Part shown: positions 56,950-64,000 of the stretch, in pieces | How positions within the stretch are numbered: position 1 is the stretch's first letter | How the letters are laid out: each line of letters begins with the position of its first letter | Source: DATFDN01 sp963818725 | Lineage (GTDB): Bacteria > Pseudomonadota > Alphaproteobacteria > Acetobacterales > Acetobacteraceae | Reading direction: 5' to 3' | NCBI GenBank assembly: GCA_963818725.1 | Contig: CAWFTU010000001.1 | Location: forward strand, 744,001-808,000 | DNA: 64,000 bases | The notes under the pieces: model-generated | What the model was told of the DNA's origin: nothing | Databases searched by the model: none | Seen by the model: the letters and a program-made list of their open reading frames with translations, nothing else | Program-made: the position numbers and the translations under genes

Positions 56950-57992
56950 CGCCGCGCCGCATAGGCCACCCCAGCGAGCAGCAGATGATCCTCGAGATGG
57001 CGGCCCACCTCCGGAAGGTCTTGGGCGACCGGAATGCCAAGCGCTCTGAGTTGCTCGCCCGGTCCGATCCCCGACAGCATCAGGAGACGCGGCGAATCGA
57101 TCGCGCCCGCGCAGAGCAGGATCTCTATCTCTGGCCGCACGAGGCGACCCGGCAGCCGCAGCCCGGTGCACCGGCCGCGCTCGATCACCAAGCCCAGTAC
57201 TTGCGTGCCGGGCAGCAGATCAACGGCGGCGCCATCGAGACGCCCGAGATAGGCCGTCGCCGCGTCATCCCGACGGTGTCCCCTGATGCTGAGCTGGTTC
57301 CACCCGACTCCCGTGGGGATCGCTCCGCCCAGATCGGGCGTCATCGGAAACCCGAGTTCGCGGGAGGCCTCGATGAAGGCCGATGCGACAGGCGTGCGAT
57401 CCGTCACGTCGGCAAGCGAGAGCACGTGCAGCGGGCCATCGCCGCCCCGCCATTGGCTGGCCCCGCCAGAAAACGTCTCCGCGCGCTTGAAACAGGGCAG
57501 CAGGTCGGCGTACTGCCATCCCGCGGGCCAGCGGTCATAGGCCGCCGGATGCCCACGCTGGTAGGCGAGGGCGTTGATCGCGCTGGAGCCGCCGACGACC
57601 TTTCCCCTGGGATAGGGAACGACGCGGCCGCCCAGCCCCGGCTGCGGAACCGTGCGGTATCGCCAGTCGACCGAACCGCCCTGAAGCTGGGGCCAGTCGG
57701 GCGGATCGGCGATGGCGGGGAGGTCGGCGGGACCGCCGGCTTCGATCAGAAGCACCCGGCGCCCAGCCCGGGCGAGGCGATGCGCCAGCACGCAGCCGGC
57801 GGAGCCTGCCCCGATGATCGCGTAGTCGTAGGCGGGGCGGAGCTGATCCGCCGAAATCAGGGTGCGCACGCCGGAGGCGGCCGCCGCCGGCCGAGCGTAT
57901 CCGGAGAGGGCCAGCCCCCCGCCGAGAGCGGCCGCCACGACCTCGCGGCGATTGCGTGGATTGATGACCAAACCGGCTGCCGGGACGCTCAT
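56950..57992 (-). pseudogene. GMC-type FAD oxidoreductase, C-terminus lost
   Basis: Starts with a Tat-like signal (NRREVVAAALGGGLALSGYARPAAA), then the FAD site YAIIGAGSAGCVLAHRLA, GMC signature 1 (YPRGKVVGGSSAINALAYQRGH) and signature 2 (AGAIDSPRLLMLSGIGP). At EDHLLLAGVAYAARREVA homology stops and OprM sequence follows. The C-terminal substrate domain with the His-Asn/His pair is missing, so no activity is expected. The reading frame runs on into the efflux-protein scrap as one 527-codon open frame. Confidence 0.8.
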
Positions 57993-58023
57993 GCGATGGA
58001 AGTTCCAGGCATGCCGCGCCCCG

Positions 58024-58485
58024 TCAGTTCATGGGATCGAGGACTACCACCGGTATCTCGCGCTCTGTCTTGCTCTGGTAGTCGCCGTAGGGCGGCCAGA
58101 ACCTAAGTGCTTCCTGCCACAACCGCGCGCGCTCCTCGCCTGTTGCAGTCCTGGCCCGCGTCTTGATGCGAGCCGTGCCCACCTGCACCTCTGCCTCCGG
58201 GTTGGCCAGGAGATTGCGATACCAACCCGGATGCTGCTGAGCGCCGCCTTTCGAGGCGACCACGAAGCAGCTGTCGCCGGCCTTATCGTAGAACAGCGGA
58301 AAGACGAACTTCTCCCCGGACCGCCGCCCTGTGGTCGTGAGCAGCAGCGAGGGCACGGTCATCTCGGAATAGCCCGGCGGTGTGACCGTGAACATGTGCC
58401 CGTCCGTGCCACCGCTGGAGAGATAGCGCCTGGCATGGTCCTGCATCCAGCCCGGCAGGTTCGGTGCCAGCTTGGCGTCGCTCAT
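58024..58485 (-). CDS. Deazaflavin-dependent nitroreductase family protein
   Basis: 153 residues of the Ddn/PF04075 split-barrel family: PSLLLTTTGRRSGEKFVFPLFYDKAGDSCFVVASKGGAQQHPGWYRNLLANPEAEVQVG. Actinobacterial relatives use F420; in proteobacteria the cofactor is less certain. Starts at 58485 and ends 31 bases from the GMC gene start. Divergent from the LLM monooxygenase gene. Confidence 0.85.
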   Translation of the reverse strand: MSDAKLAPNLPGWMQDHARRYLSSGGTDGHMFTVTPPGYSEMTVPSLLLTTTGRRSGEKFVFPLFYDKAGDSCFVVASKGGAQQHPGWYRNLLANPEAEVQVGTARIKTRARTATGEERARLWQEALRFWPPYGDYQSKTEREIPVVVLDPMN

Positions 58486-58695
58486 CGCTCTATCCCTCCG
58501 TCGAGACGAGAGAGCATATGGGCTGTGGTGTCACCGCGCCACCCGCACCCAGTGCGCGGCCTCCGATATCGGCATGAGATGCGGGCCTTGGCCCAGAGAG
58601 AGTTCGAGCCCAGTTCCTCTCCCTGCGCTGGAAGTTCCGGTCAGCTTCGGCTACCCACCGGCAGGGGAGACAGACACGGCGGAGGAGACGCCTCG

Positions 58696-59608
58696 ATGAG
58701 GTTCGGCCTGATCTATGAACTGCAATTGCCCCGCCCCTGGACCGAGGAATCCGAGCACCGTTTGGTCCAGGACGCGCTTGTCGAGGTCGAGATCGCCGAT
58801 CGGCTCGGCTTTGACTACGTCTGGGCCAACGAACACCACTTCCTGGAGGAGTATTCGCACAACTCCGCCCCCGAGGTGTTCCTCGCCGCCGCGGCCGGGC
58901 GCACCAGGCAGATCCATCTCGGCCACGCGGTCGTGCTTTCGCCGCCAGCCTACAACCCGCCGGCGCGGGTGGCAGAGCGGATCGCGATGCTCGACCTGGT
59001 GTCGTCGGGCCGCTGCGAATGGGGCACCGGGTCGTCAGCCTCGCGCGCCGAGCTGGAGGGCTTCAACATCGACCCTGACAAGAAGAAGATGATGTGGGCG
59101 GAGGCGACCGAGCAGACCGCCAACATGATGATGATGACGCCCTACCCAGGCTTCGAGGGCGAGTTCTTTTCCATGCCGGCCCGCAACGTGATTCCGAAGC
59201 CGCTCCGGAAGCCGCATCCCCCGCTATGGCTCGCCTGCTCGAACCGGGAGACGATCCATGTCGCCGCCCGCAACGGGGTCGGCGCGCTGGCCTTCGCCTT
59301 CGTCGATCCCGCCGATGCGGCGAAGTGGGCGGGCGAATACTATGCGATCATCAAGTCCGAGGAATGCGTGCCGATCGGGCATTCGGTGAACGCCAACATC
59401 GCGATGGCGACGGGCTTCTCCGTCCACCACGACGAGGCGGAGGCGAAGCGGCGTGGCCAGGAGGGCTTCCAGTTCTTCGGCTACGCGCTGGGCCACCACT
59501 ACGTCTATGGCGAGCACACGCCCGGCGTGACGAATGTTTGGGAGCGGTTCGAGCGCGCCCGCGACGCGCTGCCGCCCTCGGTCGGCAACGGCATTGGCAC
59601 ACCCGCGC
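58696..59608 (+). pseudogene. Luciferase-like (LLM) flavin monooxygenase, 5' part
   Basis: ATG 58696 after GGAGGAG. TIM-barrel LLM features: MRFGLIYELQLPRPW, FDYVWANEHHFLEEYSHN, GRTRQIHLGHAVVLSPP, NPPARVAERIAMLDLVSSGRCEWGTGSS. After GIGTPA the frame enters the IS21 tip and stops at 59631. The rest of the gene is at 63549-63934; deleting 59609-63541 and one CCCGCGC copy restores GIGTPAQLIERLRQYQDAG in frame. FMNH2-dependent oxidation of an unknown substrate when intact. Confidence 0.9.
59602..59608. repeat. Target-site duplication CCCGCGC, left of IS21
   Basis: Repeated at 63542-63548 directly outside the right tip of IS21. Seven bases (eight if the tip is set one base in). Confidence 0.85.
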
Positions 59609-59721
59609 TGTGTTTCGGCGTGCAATTTTGACCCCCTGAGCCGGGGGATCGGCGTGCAATTTTGACCCCTGAATGTGTGGCTGCTGGGCTGCCTGCTTCA
59701 GTTCGAGGTGGGCGGTGGGGG

Positions 59722-61218
59722 ATGCTGATTGTGGAGACGGTCGGCCGGATCAGACGCGAGCATTTCGTCAGGGGCAAGTCGATCAAGGAGATCGCGCGTG
59801 ACCTGAAGGTGTCGCGCAACACGGTTCGCAAGGTGCTGCGGTCGGGCGAGACGTCGTTCTCGTATGAGCGGGAGGTTCAGCCGCGTCCCAAGATCGGGCA
59901 TTGGAAGGCGGAGCTGGACAAGCTGCTGACGAAGAACGCCGAGAGCGGGACGCGCGAACGGCTGACGCTCGTTCGCCTCTTCGAGGAGTGGCGAGGGTTG
60001 GGCCACGACGGCGGCTACGCCGCAATTCGCCGCTATGCCCGGCTTTGGAGCGGGCAGCACGCCGGACAGACGGCCGAGGCGTATGTGCCGCTGTCGTTCG
60101 CGCCGGGTGAGGCCTACCAGTTCGACTGGAGCCACGAAGTCGTCCTGATGAGCGGCGTCACGGTGACGGTGACGGTCGCGCACATTCGCCTGTGCCACAG
60201 CCGCATGATGTTCGTTCGCGCCTGCCCGCGCGAGACGCAGGAGATGGTGTTCGACGCCCACGAGCGGGCGTTTGCCTTCTTCAAGGGCGCCTGCACACGC
60301 GGCGTCTACGACAACATGAAGACAGCGGTGGAGGCGGTGTTTGTCGGCAAGGACCGGCAATACAATCGCCGCTTTCTGCAGATGTGCGCCCATCACCTGG
60401 TGGACCCGGTTGCCTGCACACCGGCCGCGGGCTGGGAGAAGGGCCAGGTGGAGAGCCAGGCCGGCTTGGTGCGCGAGCGCTTCCTCACGCCACGGCTGCG
60501 GGTGAACAGCCACGACGAACTGAATGGTTGGCTGTTGGACAAGTGCATCGCCTACGCCAAGGCGCATGCCCATCCGGAGCGCCCCGAGCAGACAGTGTGG
60601 GAGGTGTTCGAGGACGAGCGGCCAAAGCTGGTTCCCCACTGCGGTCGCTTCGACGGCTTCCACGCGCTGGCGGCCTCGGTGTCGAAGACCTGCCTGGTCC
60701 GCTTCGACAAAAACAAGTGCTCGGTCAGCGCCGGGGCGGTCGGCCGACCTGTCGAGATCCACGCCTATGCCGACCGGATCGTCATCCGTCAGGACGGACG
60801 CGCCGTAGGGGAACATCGCCGCCGCTATGGACGGGGCGAGACAATCTACGATCCTTGGCGTTACGTGCCGGTGCTGGCCCGCAAGCCTGGCGCCCTGCGC
60901 AATGGCGCGCCGTTCAGGGACTGGATCCTGCCCGCGGCGATGGAGCGGGTGCGGCGTCGCCTCGCCGGATCTGACGATGGTGACCGGCAGATGGTCGCCA
61001 TTCTGGCAGCCGTGCTGACCGACGGGCTGCCGGCGGTCGAAGCGGCCCGCGCGCAGGCGATGGCCGAAGGCGTCCATTCCTCCGACGTGATCATCAACAT
61101 CCTCACCCGGCAGCGCGATCCCGGACCGACCGCCGTCATCGCCACGCCGGATGCGCTGACCCTTCGGCATGTGCCCGCCGCCGATTGCGCCCGATACGAT
61201 CAGCTCAGGAGCCGATGA
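59722..61218 (+). CDS. istA: IS21 transposase IstA
   Basis: 498 residues from ATG 59722. N-terminal HTH (KSIKEIARDLKVSRNTVRKVLR), then the DDE core: GEAYQFDWSHEVVLMSG (D), GVYDNMKTAVEAVF (D) and AGWEKGQVESQAGLVRERFLTPRL (E), and a C-terminal beta region (CSVSAGAVGRPVEIHAYADRIVI). Cuts and joins the element ends. Its TGA overlaps the istB ATG (ATGA). Looks intact. Confidence 0.92.
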   Translation: MLIVETVGRIRREHFVRGKSIKEIARDLKVSRNTVRKVLRSGETSFSYEREVQPRPKIGHWKAELDKLLTKNAESGTRERLTLVRLFEEWRGLGHDGGYAAIRRYARLWSGQHAGQTAEAYVPLSFAPGEAYQFDWSHEVVLMSGVTVTVTVAHIRLCHSRMMFVRACPRETQEMVFDAHERAFAFFKGACTRGVYDNMKTAVEAVFVGKDRQYNRRFLQMCAHHLVDPVACTPAAGWEKGQVESQAGLVRERFLTPRLRVNSHDELNGWLLDKCIAYAKAHAHPERPEQTVWEVFEDERPKLVPHCGRFDGFHALAASVSKTCLVRFDKNKCSVSAGAVGRPVEIHAYADRIVIRQDGRAVGEHRRRYGRGETIYDPWRYVPVLARKPGALRNGAPFRDWILPAAMERVRRRLAGSDDGDRQMVAILAAVLTDGLPAVEAARAQAMAEGVHSSDVIINILTRQRDPGPTAVIATPDALTLRHVPAADCARYDQLRSR

Positions 61219-61652
61219 GCATGGAGCGGACCGAAGTCCTCGACATGATGGGCACGCTGAAGCTCTTCGGCATGAGGGGCGCCTGTGACGAGGCCCTGGC
61301 CGCGGCGATCAAGCGCAAGCACGAACCGCAGCGCTTCGTCGGCGACCCGCTCAAGGCCGAGATGTCCGAGAAGCAGGCACGCTCGATCAGGTGCCAGATG
61401 ACCATCGCCAAGCTGCCGCTCGCCAAGGATCTCGACGACTTCGCCTTCAAGGGAACGCCGATGTTCCACACCGTCAGTCGCCTTTACGAACGCACCTCGG
61501 TGATCGTCACCACGAACCTCGCCTTTGGTGAATGGCCGAGCGTGTTCGCGGGCGACGCCAAGATGACCACCGCGCCGCTGGATCGCCCAACCCATCACTG
61601 CGACATCGTCGAGACCGGCAACGACAGCTGGCGCTTCAAGAACCGCGCCTGA
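61215..61652 (+). pseudogene. istB: IstB ATPase with internal deletion (P-loop lost)
   Basis: 145 residues against the usual ~245-260. It starts normally (TEVLDMMGTLKLFGMRGACDEAL) to LDDFAFKGTPM, then jumps to SRLYERTSVIVTTNLAFGEWPSVF and ends CDIVETGNDSWRFKNRA. The ~100 residues in between, which include Walker A (GTGKTHLA), Walker B (ILDELGYLP) and sensor parts, are deleted in frame. Without ATP binding, IstB cannot assemble on target DNA, so the element is probably immobile unless helped in trans. Confidence 0.88.
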
Positions 61653-61825
61653 GCTTCACAAGCAACCGCCAGGGCTTGCACCGGTGGGTCCACGGGGGAC
61701 CCCCCGCGCGTCGCTGCGTCAGCCTCTGCATGGGCACTCCGCAACGCGAGGGTCTCCCCTATGGACTACCGGCACAAGCAAACAACACGGGGTCACGATT
61801 GGACGCCGATCCGGGGTCAAAGTTC
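61653..61825. other. IS21 right-hand non-coding part
   Basis: No gene. Contains the inner copies of the IS21 end motif (GGGGTCA... in inverted orientation near 61790-61818) and ends at the ISL3 insertion point. Confidence 0.5.
61818..61825. repeat. Target-site duplication CAAAGTTC, left of ISL3
   Basis: Repeated at 63520-63527 at the other end of ISL3. Eight bases, the usual ISL3 length. The target was the end repeat of IS21. Confidence 0.8.
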
Positions 61826-63520
61826 GGCTCTCCGCGGTTTCTGGTGCAGCAGTTGTCCGGATCAGGCCGCTTGCAGAACCCGAGCCCGCAGCAGGTCATG
61901 CTTGGCTCGCCCATACATTTGCCGCTTGATCAGCTTCAGCCTGGTGATCTGGCCTTCGGTCTGCCCGTTGCTCCACGGCATCTCAAGCGCAGCCCGAACC
62001 GCAGCTTCATCCTGCTTGAGCCCGCCGGCAAACGACCGCATCTCGCTTTCGGCCGCGTCGGCCAGCCAGCGGTCGAGTTCGTCGCTCTTCCGCTCGCGCA
62101 CGATGGCCGCGAAGCTCAGGGCGAGATCACGTGCCAGCGCAAGAGGCGCCGAGGTGGCGAGCAACTGATTGAGATATTGCTGCTCCTCCGCCTGCAGCGT
62201 GGACGGGTCGGCGGTGAGCATCCGAGCCACGCGCCGTAGCGGCGGCACCGTGAAGCAGGAGTCAGCCCGGCCGGGGTGACCTGCAAGGCGCTGCCGGGTA
62301 GCCCATTCGGTGACGACGCGCAGCCCGCCCTGGAACCCGGCATCCCGCAGTTCGCGCCACAGCTGGGTTCCATTGCGGCACCCCTCGGCCCAGCGTCGCT
62401 CGAGCGTGGCGCGGTAAGGCTCCAACATGCTCCGGCGGGGGCGGAAGGGATCCGGCCCAGCGCCGCGCAGCCAACGCCGGGCCGTGTTGCCTCCGATGGC
62501 CAGCCTGCGCACGATCTCCTTGATCGGCATGCCCTCCCGCCGGAGGCGCATCACCTCGTCATAGATGTCGTGTTGCCTGCGCCACCGTTCCCAGTGTCGC
62601 CGTTCGGCACTCGTCATCGGCGGTGCCACGGTCGTGGTCGTCTCTGCGGTATCCAGCTGCGCGGCGGACCGCACCTCGCGCCTGCGGCGCCGGACAGCAT
62701 CGAGCAGGGCGCTGCTGCAGTTCTCCAGCAGGTGCCAGCGGTCGCTGACCTGAACGGCGTCGGGCGCGCCCCGGCCTGCGGCGTCCGCATAGGTTCCGCC
62801 ACGGTCGCGGCTGAGCACCTCGGCTCCGGGATGTGCCTTAAGCCAGGCGACGAGCGTGTCGGCGCGGCGGTCCGGCAGGAGGTCGACCACACGGTGGCGC
62901 TCGAGGTCAACGAGAATGGTGCCGTAGCGCCTGCCACGGCGCCACGCCCAGTCGTCTACCCCGAGTACCCGCGGAGCCTGGGCGGGGGTCTCCGGCGCTC
63001 CGCGGCGGAGCATGCCGAGCAGGGTGGTGGCGCCAACCGGCATCGTCAGGCGGCGCGCCAGGCGAGATCCGGCTTCGCCACCAAGCGCGAGACCGATATG
63101 GCGTTGGATCTCGGCCAGCCGTGCGGTCCGACGCGCTCGCGGTGCGGTCACTTCGGGAAGGCGCTCGGCAAAGATCCGGCGCTTGCATCCGCTGGTCGTG
63201 CAGCGGAACCGCCGCGCCTGGACGCGCAGGGCGACGATCTGTCCCTGCCAAGGCAGGTCGGCCAGGGTCCGCTGGTAATGGCTATGCACGCGCGCGGACG
63301 CCGCGCCACAGCGCGGGCAGACGGAGGTCAGCGACTTCGGGCGGGAGAGAATGACGACGCGGTCAAGCCCGGGAAGGACCTGCTCGACGAACAGGCCCTC
63401 CGGGATCATGGGCAGGAGATGGGAGAGCAACTCGGCACGGAATGAAGAAGGAAGCTGTCCTCCTCCATATGGGGTCACGCCACCTCAAGCGACCACCTGC
63501 ACCAGAAACCGCGGAGAGCC
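61826..63520 (-). mobile_element. ISL3-type element
   Basis: 1695 bp with perfect terminal inverted repeats beginning GGCTCTCCGCGGTTTCTGG and continuing to TGCAG. The GGCTCT start is the ISL3 family tip. Carries one transposase gene on the minus strand. Flanked by the 8-bp duplication CAAAGTTC inside IS21. Confidence 0.92.
61862..63478 (-). CDS. ISL3-type transposase
   Basis: 538 residues from a GTG at 63478; ATG at 63409 (MIPEGLFVEQVLPG) is an alternative. N-terminal zinc-binding part (CPRCGAASARVHSHYQRTLADLPWQGQ and RRFRCTTSGCKRRIFAE), then the DDE domain: VLGVDDWAWRRGRRYGTILVDLERHRVVDLLPDR (D), VLSRDRGGTYADAAGRGAP (D), QVSDRWHLLENC and NGQTEGQITRLKLIKRQMYGRAKHDLLRARVL (E). Between the two D and the E is an inserted HTH (MPIKEIVRRLAIGGNTARRWL) as in the longer ISL3 group. 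Intact. Confidence 0.92.
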   Translation of the reverse strand: MTPYGGGQLPSSFRAELLSHLLPMIPEGLFVEQVLPGLDRVVILSRPKSLTSVCPRCGAASARVHSHYQRTLADLPWQGQIVALRVQARRFRCTTSGCKRRIFAERLPEVTAPRARRTARLAEIQRHIGLALGGEAGSRLARRLTMPVGATTLLGMLRRGAPETPAQAPRVLGVDDWAWRRGRRYGTILVDLERHRVVDLLPDRRADTLVAWLKAHPGAEVLSRDRGGTYADAAGRGAPDAVQVSDRWHLLENCSSALLDAVRRRRREVRSAAQLDTAETTTTVAPPMTSAERRHWERWRRQHDIYDEVMRLRREGMPIKEIVRRLAIGGNTARRWLRGAGPDPFRPRRSMLEPYRATLERRWAEGCRNGTQLWRELRDAGFQGGLRVVTEWATRQRLAGHPGRADSCFTVPPLRRVARMLTADPSTLQAEEQQYLNQLLATSAPLALARDLALSFAAIVRERKSDELDRWLADAAESEMRSFAGGLKQDEAAVRAALEMPWSNGQTEGQITRLKLIKRQMYGRAKHDLLRARVLQAA

Positions 63521-63541
63521 AAAGTTCGACGCCGATTGACA

Positions 63542-63548
63542 CCCGCGC
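63542..63548. repeat. Target-site duplication CCCGCGC, right of IS21
   Basis: Partner of 59602-59608. Marks where the LLM gene resumes. Confidence 0.85.
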
Positions 63549-63934
63549 AGCTGATCGAGCGGCTGAGGCAGTACCAGGATGCCGGCGTCGACCAGGTGAT
63601 CTTTGTCCAGCAGGCCGGCCGCAACACGCACGCGGATATCGTCGCCTCACTGGAGCTGTTCGCGGCCGAGGTGATGCCCGTGCTGAAAGCCGATCAGGTT
63701 GAGCGGGACGCGCGGAAACGTTCTGAACTGGCGCCGTTCATCGAGGCGGCGCTGAAGCGGAAGAAACGAATGCAGCCGCCCACGGTGGAGGCGATACCGC
63801 CTATTCCGGCGTATGGTCGCACAGTGGTGGCAGGGGATCGTACCCCGGCAAACCTCGCGGCCCGGCGTGGTGGGGGGATTCATATCCCGAGCGAGGACCC
63901 GTCCGAGAAGGTTCGAGCGGCGGGGAGCGATTAG
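63549..63934 (+). pseudogene. Luciferase-like (LLM) flavin monooxygenase, 3' part
   Basis: Continues the gene cut at 59608: QLIERLRQYQDAGVDQVIFVQ, AGRNTHADIVASLELFAAEVMPVL, the C-terminal barrel strand and helix of LLM enzymes, then a charged tail ending RAAGSD. Stop at 63932-63934. A TTG at 63536 inside the IS21 tip could start a small product, but it would lack the flavin site. 63935-64000 holds nothing I can name. Confidence 0.88.
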
Positions 63935-64000
63935 CCGTTTCCGGACACTCGGAACCTTCGAGTTCCGTTCACCTTTGACGCAAAGCGCAATCCGGGTCGA

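Larger units (their letters stand above)
59609..63541 (+). mobile_element. IS21-type element with nested ISL3
   Basis: Tips TGTGTTTCGGCG and, inverted, TGTCAATCGGCG. Each end carries two copies of a motif of the form TCGGCGT-x-x-AA-x-TTTGACCCC (left at about 59615-59635 and 59650-59669; right at about 61793-61818 and after ISL3). Such multiple end repeats bind IstA in IS21 elements. Without ISL3 the length is ~2.2 kb, near normal. Inserted in the LLM gene. Confidence 0.85.

Overview
The window is GC-rich DNA with a proteobacterial gene set: a narGHJI respiratory nitrate reductase, an OxyR/KatG pair, malonyl-CoA decarboxylase, DUF2939, IS5/IS66/IS21/ISL3 elements and a PEP-CTERM-like tail. Together these suggest an alphaproteobacterium, possibly of the Acetobacteraceae/Rhodospirillales type. 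That placement is inference from gene content only. No rRNA or tRNA gene was recognised.

Layout. 1-2.5 kb: the tail of an erythromycin-esterase-like gene, a Tat-exported SDR, an OmpA-like protein and a GNAT. 2.5-11.4 kb: an IS3-type element, a small excisionase-like protein, and an AT-richer cassette (serine recombinase pseudogene plus an R-x4-H HEPN-like gene) split by a 4.4-kb composite of two inverted IS5-type copies around an IS66-type transposase, flanked by an 8-bp direct repeat. 11.4-16.7 kb: a branched-chain-type ABC transporter (livH, fused livM-livG, livF) with a type II dehydroquinase gene inside it and a divergent acyl-CoA dehydrogenase. 16.7-27.6 kb: an insertion-sequence graveyard (IS630, IS1634, IS3 split by IS110, a second degenerate IS3) with remnants of a sulfotransferase, a beta-helix protein and an HTH protein. 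27.5-32 kb: a glycan locus (GT4, GT2 and accessory proteins) cut at its 3' end by an IS. 32.3-40.2 kb: HNH endonuclease, DUF2939, a Baeyer-Villiger-type monooxygenase, an internally deleted substrate-binding protein and a probable malonate module (malonyl-CoA decarboxylase, MFS carrier, class III CoA-transferase). 40.4-44.1 kb: oxyR/katG, then one orphan type I-E CRISPR repeat beside a caspase-like fragment. 44.1-55.8 kb: amidase, Crp/Fnr regulator, narGHJI, a parvulin and a NarK-type carrier. 55.8-64 kb: IS6 fragments, a chimeric GMC-oxidoreductase/OprM remnant, a deazaflavin-dependent nitroreductase family protein and a luciferase-like monooxygenase split by an IS21 that itself carries an ISL3.

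Two patterns run through the window. First, insertions are nested and their targets can be rebuilt: HEPN gene, IS3 transposase, LLM monooxygenase and the IS21 end all rejoin in frame when the inserted DNA and one target duplicate are removed. Second, several conserved genes (katG, the fnr-type gene, narG, narH, the dehydroquinase, the sulfotransferase) are broken by single-base changes, mostly in short homopolymers. That is what uncorrected long-read indels look like, so those genes may be intact in the organism. The in-frame stop codons in both recombinase remnants and the HTH remnant are substitutions and more likely true decay.

Functionally, the intact parts describe a bacterium that can respire nitrate (NarK import, NarGHI reduction, NarJ maturation, Crp/Fnr control), detoxify peroxide (OxyR/KatG), probably take up and decarboxylate malonate, import an organic acid or hydroaromatic compound through a Liv-type transporter, and make a surface glycan.
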